Source: Serinibacter salmoneus (GTDB lineage: Bacteria > Actinomycetota > Actinomycetes > Actinomycetales > Beutenbergiaceae). From it: a stretch of 64,000 nt of DNA. The stretch covers positions 1,742,973-1,806,972 of the forward strand of contig NZ_PDJD01000001.1 of assembly GCF_002563925.1 (NCBI RefSeq). Direction: 5' to 3'. This document shows positions 31,497-41,796 of the stretch, piece by piece; positions within the stretch are counted from its first letter, which is position 1; each line of letters starts with the position of its first letter. A model generated the notes under the pieces. The model was not told the origin of the DNA, did no database searches, and saw nothing but the letters and a program-made list of their open reading frames with translations. A program made the position numbers and the translations under genes.

Positions 31497-32510
31497 TCAG
31501 CCGGCGCGCGAGGACGCCACGGTGAGCACGGCACGCTCGACGGCGTAGCCCGGCGAGCGCGACTCCCCCTTCACCTGGGCGTCGGCCGCGGCGACGGCGG
31601 TGATCGCCGCCGCGAGACCCTCCGGCGTCCAGCCGCGCAGGTCGCGCTTGGCGCGGTCCACCTGCCACGGCGCCAGGCCCTTGGTCGCCTCGGGCCCCAC
31701 GTCCCGCCCGCGTGAGGCTGCCACCCGGCCCATGGTGCGCAGCTTGAGCGCCAGCGCAGCCACCAGCGGTACGGGGTCGGTCCCGCTGGCCATGGCGTGA
31801 CGCACCAGTGCGAGCGCACCGGCGACATCTCCCGCGATCGCCGCGTCCGCGACCTTGAACCCGGTCGCCTCGACCCGGCCGCCGTAGTAGCGGTCCACGA
31901 TCTGAGGCGTCACGGCTCCCGTGGTGTCGGAGATCAGCTGCCCCGCAGCCGCTGCGAGCTCGCGCAGATCGGACCCCACCGCGTCGACCAGCGCCGTGAC
32001 CGCCTGCGGGTCCACCCGCCGCCGAGCGCGCTTGAACTCCGCCGCCACGAACCCGCCCTTGTCGCGATCCGGGATCTCCTCGCACTGCACGAGGGTGGCG
32101 CCGGCCGCGGTGATCGCCTCCAGCACCTTCTTGCCCTTCACTCCCGCACGGTGCCGCAGCACGAGCGAGACATCCGGCGCAGGGTCGGCGAGGTAGGCGA
32201 GCACGTCGGTGGCGCACGCGTCCGAGAGCGCCTCCAGACCGTGGATCTCGATGTGCCGGGGCTCGGAGAACAGCGACGGCGAGGCGAGCACGCTCAGCCG
32301 CCCGCTCTCGTAGGTGGCCGCCTCCAATCGCGTCAGTTCCAGGGCGCCCGTACCCTCCTCGCGAGCGCGCGCCCGTGCCTGCTCGGCGAGGGAGTCCATC
32401 GCGCGCTCCGCAAGCAGATCCTCCTTGCCTCGCACGAGCACCACGGGGGCGAGTTCGACCCGGTCCCAGGGGATCCCGGTGACCTTCGGTTGGCGGCGTG
32501 AGGGAGGCAC
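31497..32510 (-). CDS. holA: DNA polymerase III subunit delta
   Basis: HolA is the delta subunit of the clamp loader, opening the beta clamp on DNA. The 337-residue protein fits the family: an N-terminal AAA-like domain from VVLVRGKEDLLAERAM, a middle around GADLVQ-type core seen here as LEAITAAGATLVQCEEIPDR, and a helical C-terminus with AYAVERAVLT-like PGYAVERAVLTVAS. The GTG at 32510 has no strong ribosome site; CAGGCT six bases upstream may be a leaderless -10. It is divergent from the HerA-like gene and has its usual neighbour rpsT. Here comEC is 5.5 kb away rather than adjacent. Confidence 0.92.
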   Translation of the reverse strand: MPPSRRQPKVTGIPWDRVELAPVVLVRGKEDLLAERAMDSLAEQARARAREEGTGALELTRLEAATYESGRLSVLASPSLFSEPRHIEIHGLEALSDACATDVLAYLADPAPDVSLVLRHRAGVKGKKVLEAITAAGATLVQCEEIPDRDKGGFVAAEFKRARRRVDPQAVTALVDAVGSDLRELAAAAGQLISDTTGAVTPQIVDRYYGGRVEATGFKVADAAIAGDVAGALALVRHAMASGTDPVPLVAALALKLRTMGRVAASRGRDVGPEATKGLAPWQVDRAKRDLRGWTPEGLAAAITAVAAADAQVKGESRSPGYAVERAVLTVASSRAG

Positions 32511-32600
32511 GTGGCTAGCCTGCCAGACGCCACCGACGTCGAGGCACCGCTGACCTGCACGGGCACGCGCGCCGCTAGGCTGCACCGGGGAGGAGACCAC

Positions 32601-34544
32601 GTGAGCACACCAGACGAGGCGGAACTCGCGCGCTTGCGCGCCCAGGCCGCAGCAGCCGAGGCCGAGGCAGCACAGGCCCGCGCGGCCGCCGCCCAGGCGG
32701 CACTGGCCGCTGCAGAGGCCGCAGCGGCCGCGGCAGAGGCCGCAGCGGCCGCGGCAGCGGCGGCCGAGACGCCCCCACCTGCCCAACAGGCGCCCACCGG
32801 AACACCCACCGAGCCACCCACCCATGGCGACGGGTTCACCCACGGCGAGACTGCGCCGTCGGACACCAGCGACGCCCAGCCCAGCGGCCTGACCGGGTAC
32901 CCCGCCGAGGTCGCCGCTGCCTATTCCTTCCCCGGCGGCGCGCTGCCGCTGGGGGCTCTCCTGGTCGACGGCGAACCCCTCCCGCCCGCCCAGGTCGCCT
33001 TCTCCCTGGGCATGCTCAACCGGCACGGCCTGGTGGCGGGCGCCACCGGCACCGGGAAGACACGAACCCTGCAGGCGATGGCCGAGGGCCTCTCGCTCGC
33101 GGGTGTGCCGGTGTTCCTGGCCGACATCAAGGGCGACCTGTCGGGACTGATCACGCCCGGCGCCGCCTCGGAGAAACTCACCGCCCGCGCCTCCTCGATC
33201 GGACAGGACTGGGCGCCCACCACCTTCCCGGTGGAGTTCTACAGCCTCGGCGGCATCGGCCCCGGCGTGCCGATCCGCACCACCGTGACCGACTTCGGCC
33301 CGCTGCTGTTGTCCAAGGTGCTGGGCCTGAACCAGACACAGGAATCCAGCCTCGGGCTGATCTTCCACTGGGCCGACACCCAGGGACTGGCGCTGCTGGA
33401 CCTCAAGGACCTGCAGGCCACGATCGCCTTCCTCACCTCGGACGAGGGCAAGGCCGAGCTCAAGGGCATCGGCGGGATCTCCACGGCCACCGCCGGGGTG
33501 ATCCTGCGCGAGATCGTCGCGCTGCAGGCGCAGGGCGCGGACGCGTTCTTCGGGGAGCCGGCATTCTCCGTCTCCGAGTTGCTGCGCACCCGCGAGGACC
33601 TCGGGGTGATCTCGGCCCTGGAACTGCCCGCCGTGGCGGACCGTCCGGCGTTGTTCTCCACGTTCCTCATGTGGCTGCTGGCGGAACTGTTCGCCGAACT
33701 CCCGGAGGTGGGCGACCTGGCCAAGCCCCGCCTGGTGTTCTTCTTCGACGAGGCGCACCTGCTGTTCGACGACGCCTCGAAGGACTTCCTGGACCAGGTG
33801 GTGCAGACCGTCCGCCTGATCCGGTCCAAGGGCGTGGGGGTGTTCTTCGTGACGCAGTCCCCGCAGGACGTGCCCGCCGATGTGCTCGGTCAGCTCGGCA
33901 ACCGGGTGCAGCACGCGCTGCGCGCCTTCACCCCGAAGGACGCGACGGCGCTGCGGGCCGCCGTGCGCACCTACCCCCACTCCCCCTACGACCTGGAGGA
34001 GTTGCTGACCTCGCTGGGCACCGGGGAGGCCGTGGTGACGGTGATGTCGGAGTCCGGCGCGCCCACGCCGGTGGCGTGGACGCGGGTGCGGGCGCCGCTG
34101 AGCCTGATGGCCCCGGCCGAGGACTCCGCGATGCAGGGCGTGATCGACGCCTCGCCCCTGCAGGCCCGGTACGGCACGGCGGTGGACAACGAGTCGGCAC
34201 ACGAGCTGCTGGCGCGTCGCGCGGAGTTGCAGGCGCAGGAGGCGGCGCGTGCCGCGGAGCTGCAGCGCCTGGAGAAGGAGGCCGACGAACGCGCCGAGGC
34301 GGCCGCGAAGGAGGCCCGCGCCCGGGAGAAGGAACTGGAGGAGATGCGGCGGCGCCTGGAGCGCGAGGCCCTCACGGCCTCGCGCTCTAGCCGCTCAGCC
34401 TCAAGCCGCTCGTCCTCGAGCGGCAGCCGCTCACGCCGCTCGACCAGCGCCTCGGGGTCGGTGCTGGACGGGTTCCTGCGCTCGGCCGGCCAGCAACTGG
34501 GACGGGAGATCACCCGCACGCTGTTCGGCACCCGCCGGCGCTGA
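32601..34544 (+). CDS. HerA-like helicase/ATPase (DUF853)
   Basis: This 647-residue protein belongs to the DUF853 group of HerA/FtsK-type ATPases. An alanine/glutamate-rich coiled coil (about 5-58) precedes the ATPase core with Walker A VAGATGTGKTRTL (about 145-157), Walker B LVFFFDEAHLLF and the following VFFVTQSPQDVP. A second coiled coil rich in Glu, Arg and Ala (about 535-600) and a serine/arginine-rich stretch end the protein. HerA-type ATPases move along DNA; this subgroup is uncharacterised in Actinobacteria. The GTG start has GGGGAGGAGA upstream and TAGGCT at 32576-32581 as -10. It sits between holA and argG. Confidence 0.88.
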   Translation: MSTPDEAELARLRAQAAAAEAEAAQARAAAAQAALAAAEAAAAAAEAAAAAAAAAETPPPAQQAPTGTPTEPPTHGDGFTHGETAPSDTSDAQPSGLTGYPAEVAAAYSFPGGALPLGALLVDGEPLPPAQVAFSLGMLNRHGLVAGATGTGKTRTLQAMAEGLSLAGVPVFLADIKGDLSGLITPGAASEKLTARASSIGQDWAPTTFPVEFYSLGGIGPGVPIRTTVTDFGPLLLSKVLGLNQTQESSLGLIFHWADTQGLALLDLKDLQATIAFLTSDEGKAELKGIGGISTATAGVILREIVALQAQGADAFFGEPAFSVSELLRTREDLGVISALELPAVADRPALFSTFLMWLLAELFAELPEVGDLAKPRLVFFFDEAHLLFDDASKDFLDQVVQTVRLIRSKGVGVFFVTQSPQDVPADVLGQLGNRVQHALRAFTPKDATALRAAVRTYPHSPYDLEELLTSLGTGEAVVTVMSESGAPTPVAWTRVRAPLSLMAPAEDSAMQGVIDASPLQARYGTAVDNESAHELLARRAELQAQEAARAAELQRLEKEADERAEAAAKEARAREKELEEMRRRLEREALTASRSSRSASSRSSSSGSRSRRSTSASGSVLDGFLRSAGQQLGREITRTLFGTRRR

Positions 34545-34554
34545 CACCCGTGAC

Positions 34555-36025
<1,471 letters not shown>

Positions 36026-36045
36026 GCCGGGCGCATCGACGACAG

Positions 36046-36084
36046 GCCCGGCGGGAATGACCGTGACGGTCGCGCCCGCCGGGC
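36046..36084 (+). terminator. argG terminator
   Basis: A 10-bp perfect stem (36046-36055, GCCCGGCGGG, with 36075-36084) has a 19-base loop that could itself pair. A second stem follows at 36087-36094 and 36105-36112 (AGCCCGGG/CCCGGGCT) and ends in TTT. Confidence 0.75.
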
Positions 36085-36151
36085 TCAGCCCGGGGCTCGG
36101 CTCACCCGGGCTTTCACCCTGGCCACGGGGTGCAGGCTGGGCGCACATGCC

Positions 36152-36185
36152 TACTCTCGGGGGAGGAACCCCCCGAGACGAGAGT
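36152..36185 (+). promoter_or_regulatory. Nested palindromes at the amidase promoter
   Basis: TCTCGGGGG (36155-36163) pairs with CCCCCGAGA (36170-36178). Alternatively ACTCTCG (36153-36159) pairs with CGAGAGT (36179-36185). The two cannot form together. TACTCT (36152-36157) is a possible -10 overlapping them. This may be an operator for an unidentified repressor or an RNA switch. Confidence 0.45.
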
Positions 36186-36193
36186 GAGTCGAT

Positions 36194-37237
36194 ATGTGCA
36201 CCCGCGTGATGTGGCCGAACGCGAACGGTTCGGTCATCGTCGGCCGGAACATGGACTTCCACAAGGACCTGATGACCAACATGTGGAAGCAGCCCCGCGG
36301 CGTGAGCCGGGATGACGGCGTGGAGGGCACGCTCACCTGGACCGCGAAGTACGGCAGCGTGGTGGCGACCGCCTTCGACATCATCTCGGTGGACGGCATC
36401 AATGAGGCCGGCCTGGCCGGGCACGTGCTCTGGCTGGCGGAGTCGGACTACGGCACGCTGGACCCGGAGCGCACCTCGCTGAGCCAGGCCGTGTGGATGC
36501 AGTACTTCCTGGACAACTTCGCCACCGTGGCCGAGGCCGTGGCGTGGGTGGAGGAGAACGACCTGCAGGTGGTGCAGTTGGCCGACCCGACCGGCGGCAA
36601 CCCGCCCGCCATCCACCTCGCGCTGGACGATGCGACCGGCGACTCGGCGATCATCGAGTACACCGATGGGCACCCGAAGGTCTATCACGACCGCGCGTTC
36701 ACGGTGATGACGAACTCCCCCACCTATGACCAGCAGCTCGAGCTCGTCCGTACGGTGGCCGGGCTCGGCGGGGAGACCCCGCTGCCCGGTTCCACGCTGG
36801 CCACCGACCGGTTCGCCCGCGCGTCCTACTACGTGAACCGGCTCGAGCAGCCCGACACGCAGTTGCAGGCGATCGCGGCGATGTTCAGCGTGATCCGCAA
36901 CGCCGCACAGCCCTTCCGCGAGCCCGACCCGGGCAAGCCGGACGCCTCGCAGACGCTGTGGCAGACCGTGACCGACCTGACGAACAAGCGCTACGTGTTC
37001 GGCTCGACGACGGAGCCCAACATCGTGTGGGTGGACCTCGCCGAGCTCGACTTCAGCGAGGGCGCGCCGCAGGAGAAGCTCGACCTGGTGAGCGAACTCG
37101 CCCTGGAGGGCGGACTCGCCGGGAACGTGAGTAAGGACTTCGTGGCCTCCGAACCGATGACCTTCATCTCCCTCAAGCTCGAGCGGGAGATGGCGCAGGC
37201 CGCGGCGCAGGCGCGCGCCACCGGAGCGCACGCCTGA
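36194..37237 (+). CDS. Linear amide C-N hydrolase (penicillin acylase / bile-salt hydrolase family)
   Basis: This 347-residue Ntn hydrolase has the nucleophile Cys2 directly after the initiator Met (MCTRVMW). It also has the family stretches NGSVIVGRNMDFH (about 11-23), GINEAGLAGHVLWL and VMTNSPTYDQQL with the conserved Asn. Members cleave amide bonds of penicillin V, conjugated bile salts or acyl-homoserine lactones. No signal peptide is present, so it is cytoplasmic. The substrate cannot be told from sequence; quorum-signal or N-acyl amide cleavage are plausible. Nested palindromes lie at its promoter. It is convergent with the VOC-type gene, six bases apart. Confidence 0.88.
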   Translation: MCTRVMWPNANGSVIVGRNMDFHKDLMTNMWKQPRGVSRDDGVEGTLTWTAKYGSVVATAFDIISVDGINEAGLAGHVLWLAESDYGTLDPERTSLSQAVWMQYFLDNFATVAEAVAWVEENDLQVVQLADPTGGNPPAIHLALDDATGDSAIIEYTDGHPKVYHDRAFTVMTNSPTYDQQLELVRTVAGLGGETPLPGSTLATDRFARASYYVNRLEQPDTQLQAIAAMFSVIRNAAQPFREPDPGKPDASQTLWQTVTDLTNKRYVFGSTTEPNIVWVDLAELDFSEGAPQEKLDLVSELALEGGLAGNVSKDFVASEPMTFISLKLEREMAQAAAQARATGAHA

Positions 37238-37243
37238 GGCGCA

Positions 37244-37918
37244 TCAGGTCAGTTCGACGACGCCCCGCGGCCCCTCGACCACGAGGGTGAGCCTCGGGGC
37301 GTCGTCGTCCACTGCGGCTGTCACGTGCACCTCGACCCCGAGGACGGCGTAGATCTCCCGGATCCGTTCGGGCTGCGGGTGCGCCACGCGGAGCGCGAGC
37401 AGGTCCAGCGTGGGCAGGTCGGTGAGGCCGGGCTGGGTGACGTCGCCCCAGTCGATGAGGAAGGGCACCACGCCCTCGCGCGATCCTCCCATGCCGGAGG
37501 TGATGCGCCATTCGAGCAGGTCCCCGGCGGGTGTGCGGCGGGAGAGCGGCCGGATCTCGCCGAGGTCGATGCCGGCAACGCGGGCGCTGGCATGGGTGGC
37601 CTCGAACTCGATCGGGTGCGTCGCGAAGGTCGCGAGGCCCGGCGAGGTGCGGTGGTCGATCCCGAAGGTGGGGATCTGCGCGGCCGGGACACCCTGGGCC
37701 GGATCCGGTCCGATCACCTCGAGGTAGTGCGGGGCGCGCTCGCCGCGCACGGTGAAGCCGATGAGGTGGTTGGCGGTCCCGACCGGGTGGGCCCCGCCGG
37801 GTGCGGCGCGTACCCCGGTGAGGTCGGCCACGTGCTCGACGGCGAGCGCCAGGTCGGGGCCGGCCACCACCACGTGGTCGAGGTCGCGGGGCCAGGGCTG
37901 CGAGTCCGGGGTCGTCAT
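37244..37918 (-). CDS. Glyoxalase-like (VOC) domain protein
   Basis: This 224-residue protein begins LDHVVVAGPDLALAVEHV, the start of the larger glyoxalase-like domain type. Further matches are GTANHLIGF and the repeat-like stretch around PTLDLLALRVAHPQPERI. These proteins are widespread in Actinobacteria and of unknown substrate. A His ligand is in LDHV (H15), and a Glu in HYLEVIGPD. CATCCT six bases upstream of the ATG may be a leaderless -10. It stands alone between the amidase and comEC. Confidence 0.82.
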   Translation of the reverse strand: MTTPDSQPWPRDLDHVVVAGPDLALAVEHVADLTGVRAAPGGAHPVGTANHLIGFTVRGERAPHYLEVIGPDPAQGVPAAQIPTFGIDHRTSPGLATFATHPIEFEATHASARVAGIDLGEIRPLSRRTPAGDLLEWRITSGMGGSREGVVPFLIDWGDVTQPGLTDLPTLDLLALRVAHPQPERIREIYAVLGVEVHVTAAVDDDAPRLTLVVEGPRGVVELT

Positions 37919-38002
37919 GTCCCCAGGATGCGCTGCGCGCCGCGGCCGCTGGTTCCGCCAGGCCGGGTGTCCACCTGCCGAGATCCCTGCTGCGCACCGA
38001 CC

Positions 38003-40723
38003 TCAGCACCCGGTGAGGGTCAGCGGCCCGTCCCTCGCGGCGACGGTCATGGGGCCGCATCGATCGGTGCGACCGATCAGGGAGCCGGCGTCCGTCAGCG
38101 TGTCGATCACCCAGGAAGCCGGGTGCCCGTAGTCGTTGTCCACGCCGACGCTGATCAGGGCGATCGGCCCCGCCCAGTCCGCGAGCGCCGTCGGATCCTG
38201 ATCGCCTGAGCCGTGATGGGCGACGACGATCACATCGGGTCTCGCGGGTAGCTCACCGGGCCAGGTGGCGAGCAGGGCGGTGTGCTGGTCGGCTCCGGTG
38301 TCGCCGTGCACCAGGGCGGTGAGCTCGGGCGCCCGCAGCCACAGGGTGAGGCTGAGGGCGTTCCCGTCCTCGCTCGGCAGCGTCGCGGCGGCGCGCGGCG
38401 TGGGCCACAACGCCAGGAGATCCACGGAGCCGAGGGAGAGCGGCGCCGAGGTGGTGTCCATGGGCAGCACCTCGACGCCGCGTTCGGCGGCGGCACCGGT
38501 GAGGGTGGCGAGTCGTTCCTCCTCGACGGCCGGGATCACGAGCCGGTCGACGGCGATGCCTCCCCGGTCCGCGGCGCCGAGGAGCGCGGTGGCCTCCCCG
38601 CTGTGGTCGAGGTCGCCGTGCGTGATCACCAGGGCGGCGAGGTGATGCACCCCGAGCGCGGCGAGGCAGTCCGCCACCCCGGAGCCGGGCGGACCGGTGT
38701 CCACGAGTACCGCGCCGGGCTCACCTGCAGAACTCTCGCCGTCGTCGCTGACGCCACCGTTGGGCGCGGTACTGATCACCAGCGCCGACCCCTGCCCCAC
38801 GTCGCACTGGGCGAGGCGCCACCCCGGCGCGATCCACGGGTCCCCCACGAGCGCGCTGCCCCGTACCCATTGCACGAGCACGCTGCGACCCGCGGGCACC
38901 GCCACGGCCAGAGTGGCAACCGCCACCAGCGAGACGAGGACCGGGAGCGCCAACCGCAGATCGAGGGCGCGGCGACCCGTCCGTGACCAGCGACGCTGCA
39001 GGGCACCGACCACGAGGATCGCCGCCAGCGCGCCCACGGCGCCCCCCACCCCGCCCGGCCACGGCAGCCGACCGCCGGGGAGTGCGGCGCTCACGGTCGC
39101 GACGGCCTCGATCCACCACGTGAACGGCTGCGCACACCAGCCCAGCACCGCGGTGAGGCCCGGCTGCCAGGGAGCCGCGAGCGCCGCGCCGAGGGCGAGG
39201 ACCGTCAGCGGCGCGACCACTGGCGCCACGAGAGCGTTGGCCGGCACACCCCAGGTGGGGATGCCCGGCTCGAGCAGGAGGATCGCGGGCAGGCATCCGA
39301 CCTGCGCGGCGAGCGGTACGGCGATCGCCGCGGCGAGGACAGCGGGCATGTGGCGCGCGAGGCGTTCGCTCCAGGCGCGGGAGAACAGCACGAGACCCGC
39401 GGTGGCCCCGGCCGAGAGGGCGAAGCCCGCCTCGCGCGCGGTCCAGGGGTCCAGCACGAGCAGGCCGATCACCGCCGCGCACAGCGCCGGGAGCCCGCTG
39501 GCGCGGCGGCCGAGGGCCACGGCGAGCAGCCCGACGGCGCCCATCGCCACGGCGCGCAACACGCTCGGTTCGGGACCCACGATCCCGAGCAGGCCGATCA
39601 CCACAGCGACGCCGGTCACCGTGCGTCCTACCCGGCCACGCCAGGGCAGCACGGCCGTGGCGAGGCCGAGGACGATGACGACGTGCGCCCCGGAGACGGC
39701 CAGCAGGTGGCCGAGGGCACTGGCCCGCATCGCCGCGCGCAGGTCCTCGGGCACCGCGGAGTCATCACCCACCGCGATCCCAGGCACCAGTCCGTGGGCG
39801 TGGCCTGGCAGGGGCGCCAGGGCGTCGTGCAGCCCGAGCCGGGCGCGCTGCACCAGGGCGCGCCAAGCCGGCGCCGGCTGGCGCCGTTCGTGCTCGGCGT
39901 CGACATAGGCGAGAGCCTCGACGGCGTCTCCCGGCTGCGCCGGGCGCAGGCTGCCGCGGGTCGCGACCACCTCGCCCGGCGTGACCTCGGACCAGGAGGA
40001 CCCGCCGATCACGAGCACCGGGATCCGCAGACCCGCGTTCGAGGCTCCACTCGCCGGGTCCGCCACCGCATCCGGGTCCGCGGACAGGCGATTGACCCCG
40101 CCGCCCCCGACCACACCGCGCTCGACCACGCTGTTCTCGACCGTGTCGCCGGCAGCTGCTCCGCCGTGCACCCCGAGCAGGGTGGCCTGGAATGCGACCC
40201 GGGCCTCGCCGTCGAAACCCCTGCTGATCTCCCGCGGCGCTGACAGTGCGCGCACGAGGATCTCGCCGCGTTCGGCGGTCAGCGCCTGCGCCAGGCCCGC
40301 CGTGCGGCTGGTGCTCTGCGCGGCGAGGGAGGCGAGCAGGCAGACGGTGGCGCAGCAGGCGAGGAGGAGCGCCCCCGCGGGCCCGGACCAGGCCGCGCCG
40401 TGCCGACCGTGCCCGCGGCGACGGCCGCGTCCGTAGGCCACCAGGGCACCCAGCACGGCGAACAGCACCACCGCCGCACGCTCCCGCGGAGCCATGGCGG
40501 TCGCCACCGCGGCGGTCGCCCACACCGCGACGGCCGCCGGGAGCAGCCGGAGGTCGGGCGCCGTCTCCTGCGGGTGCGGTGCCGGTCCCCGCGGCTGCAC
40601 AGACCCGGGCGCCACAGGCCCCGGCAGCGCCACCCCCTGGGTCCGCGGCACCGACGTTTCCGCCCGGATCGAACCGCCGGGGTCCTCGTCCGTCTCTCCC
40701 ACGGGAGCGCGAATGCGGCTCAT
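38003..40723 (-). CDS. comEC: DNA uptake channel protein ComEC
   Basis: ComEC carries single-stranded DNA across the membrane in natural transformation and its C-terminal domain probably degrades the other strand. The 906-residue protein has a proline-rich cytoplasmic start, two membrane segments and the OB-like periplasmic domain (to about 290). The competence membrane domain follows (about 300-600, including LGHLLAVSGAHVVIVLGLA). Last is a metallo-beta-lactamase domain with ITHGDLDHSG, HGDTGADQ and VVAHHGSGDQ. The metal residues are all there. It overlaps comEA by four bases (ATGA). Pilus or comF genes are not in the window. Confidence 0.95.
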   Translation of the reverse strand: MSRIRAPVGETDEDPGGSIRAETSVPRTQGVALPGPVAPGSVQPRGPAPHPQETAPDLRLLPAAVAVWATAAVATAMAPRERAAVVLFAVLGALVAYGRGRRRGHGRHGAAWSGPAGALLLACCATVCLLASLAAQSTSRTAGLAQALTAERGEILVRALSAPREISRGFDGEARVAFQATLLGVHGGAAAGDTVENSVVERGVVGGGGVNRLSADPDAVADPASGASNAGLRIPVLVIGGSSWSEVTPGEVVATRGSLRPAQPGDAVEALAYVDAEHERRQPAPAWRALVQRARLGLHDALAPLPGHAHGLVPGIAVGDDSAVPEDLRAAMRASALGHLLAVSGAHVVIVLGLATAVLPWRGRVGRTVTGVAVVIGLLGIVGPEPSVLRAVAMGAVGLLAVALGRRASGLPALCAAVIGLLVLDPWTAREAGFALSAGATAGLVLFSRAWSERLARHMPAVLAAAIAVPLAAQVGCLPAILLLEPGIPTWGVPANALVAPVVAPLTVLALGAALAAPWQPGLTAVLGWCAQPFTWWIEAVATVSAALPGGRLPWPGGVGGAVGALAAILVVGALQRRWSRTGRRALDLRLALPVLVSLVAVATLAVAVPAGRSVLVQWVRGSALVGDPWIAPGWRLAQCDVGQGSALVISTAPNGGVSDDGESSAGEPGAVLVDTGPPGSGVADCLAALGVHHLAALVITHGDLDHSGEATALLGAADRGGIAVDRLVIPAVEEERLATLTGAAAERGVEVLPMDTTSAPLSLGSVDLLALWPTPRAAATLPSEDGNALSLTLWLRAPELTALVHGDTGADQHTALLATWPGELPARPDVIVVAHHGSGDQDPTALADWAGPIALISVGVDNDYGHPASWVIDTLTDAGSLIGRTDRCGPMTVAARDGPLTLTGC

Positions 40724-41676
40724 CCCACGCTCACCATCCCCTCCAGGTCGGCCATGACGGCGGGTCCGATGCCCGAGACCAGTTCGAGTTCGGCCACGTC
40801 CTGGAAGCCGCCGTGCTCGGTGCGCCAGTCGATGATGCGCTGGGAGAGCGTGGGGCCGATCCCCGGGAGCGCGTCGAGTTGCGCGAGCGAGGCGGTGTTG
40901 AGGTCCACGGTCACCCCCTCGCCGCCGGCGCCTGGCTCCGAGCCTGCACCCGCGCCGCCGGCGCCGGGCGGCGCCTCGGGCTGTGCCACCTCCTCCCCCG
41001 GTGCCGGCACCCTCACCTGTTCACCGTCGGTCACCACCCGGGCCAGGTTCACGGCCCCGAGGTCGGCCTGGTCGGTGGCACCCCCGGCGGCCTCGACGGC
41101 ATCGGCCACCCGGGAGCCGGCGGGCAGTTCCACCACGCCGGGAGCACTCACCTGCCCCGCGACGTGCACCACCACGGTCCCCGGTGTGAGCGGGTCCGCG
41201 GCCGCGGTCCCCCCAGGGGCAGCGGCCGTCGACGCCTCGGTTGCCGCGGCGGCCTCGCGGTCGAGCCCGGTCGACTCTGGGTCAGGCCCGGCGCCCGCGG
41301 AGGAGGCCTCGGGTTGCGGCGCGGCGCCGCCGGAGTCCTCGGTGTGGCCGCCGGCGCTCTGCTCACCCCCGTCACCGCGCTCGAGCGTGTCTGCCTCGGC
41401 CGTGCGCACCGCACTCTGGGTGGCATCCGCCGCGACCGCCGCGCGCAGGACCACCACCAGCGTGGCGGTGACCAGGAGGAGGACGACGGCGAGGATCGCC
41501 CGGGGCGTGAGCCGTCGCCTGGCCGCGCGCCGGCGAGGGCGCCGGCCGCCGGGTGGCTCGGTGACGCGTGAGGCCTGCTCGTCCCCGCTCTCGGCGTCCC
41601 AGGGCGCCACACCCTCGCTGGCGGTGTAGGCGGCGCGGGTCAGCGCCAGGAGCTTCGCACGCTGCAGCAGGGCCAT
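40720..41676 (-). CDS. comEA: DNA receptor ComEA
   Basis: ComEA is the membrane-anchored DNA-binding protein that passes DNA to ComEC. The 318-residue protein has a cytoplasmic N-terminus with Arg-rich stretch, one membrane segment (about 62-82), a long disordered Ala/Glu/Gly linker, a SLBB-type domain (VVVHVAGQVSAPGVVELPA) and a C-terminal helix-hairpin-helix pair (LNTASLAQLDALPGIGPTLS and VSGIGPAVMADL). The ATG at 41676 has TAGGTT six bases upstream and no Shine-Dalgarno, so it is probably leaderless. Its stop overlaps comEC. Confidence 0.94.
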   Translation of the reverse strand: MALLQRAKLLALTRAAYTASEGVAPWDAESGDEQASRVTEPPGGRRPRRRAARRRLTPRAILAVVLLLVTATLVVVLRAAVAADATQSAVRTAEADTLERGDGGEQSAGGHTEDSGGAAPQPEASSAGAGPDPESTGLDREAAAATEASTAAAPGGTAAADPLTPGTVVVHVAGQVSAPGVVELPAGSRVADAVEAAGGATDQADLGAVNLARVVTDGEQVRVPAPGEEVAQPEAPPGAGGAGAGSEPGAGGEGVTVDLNTASLAQLDALPGIGPTLSQRIIDWRTEHGGFQDVAELELVSGIGPAVMADLEGMVSVG

Positions 41677-41688
41677 GACGGCAACCTA
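41677..41688 (-). promoter_or_regulatory. Leaderless -10 element of comEA-comEC
   Basis: TAGGTT (41683-41688, minus strand), six bases, then the ATG at 41676. The spacing is the same as at the AGCS gene. Confidence 0.6.
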
Positions 41689-41709
41689 GAGCGCCGCACG
41701 ACGGCGCCG

Positions 41710-41739
41710 CCCACCCGGTGTGCACAACCACCGGGTGGG
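41710..41739 (-). terminator. Terminator after the leuS operon
   Basis: An 11-bp perfect stem (41710-41720, CCCACCCGGTG, with 41729-41739) has an 8-base loop. It lies between the AlbA_2 gene end and the comEA promoter. Confidence 0.75.
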
Positions 41740-41796
41740 CGCCCGGCGCCCTCCTGGGGACAGCCCAAAACGGCAAGATCCCGCCGATGTGGCGGC

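Noticed and set aside
31497-34202. Very long antisense frames, such as the 901-codon one covering the HerA-like gene and others opposite argG, leuS, lepA and the SLH protein
   Set aside because: High GC leaves opposite frames open. They lack family matches, have low-complexity His/Arg/Gly-rich translations and no ribosome sites, while the other strand encodes well-known proteins.
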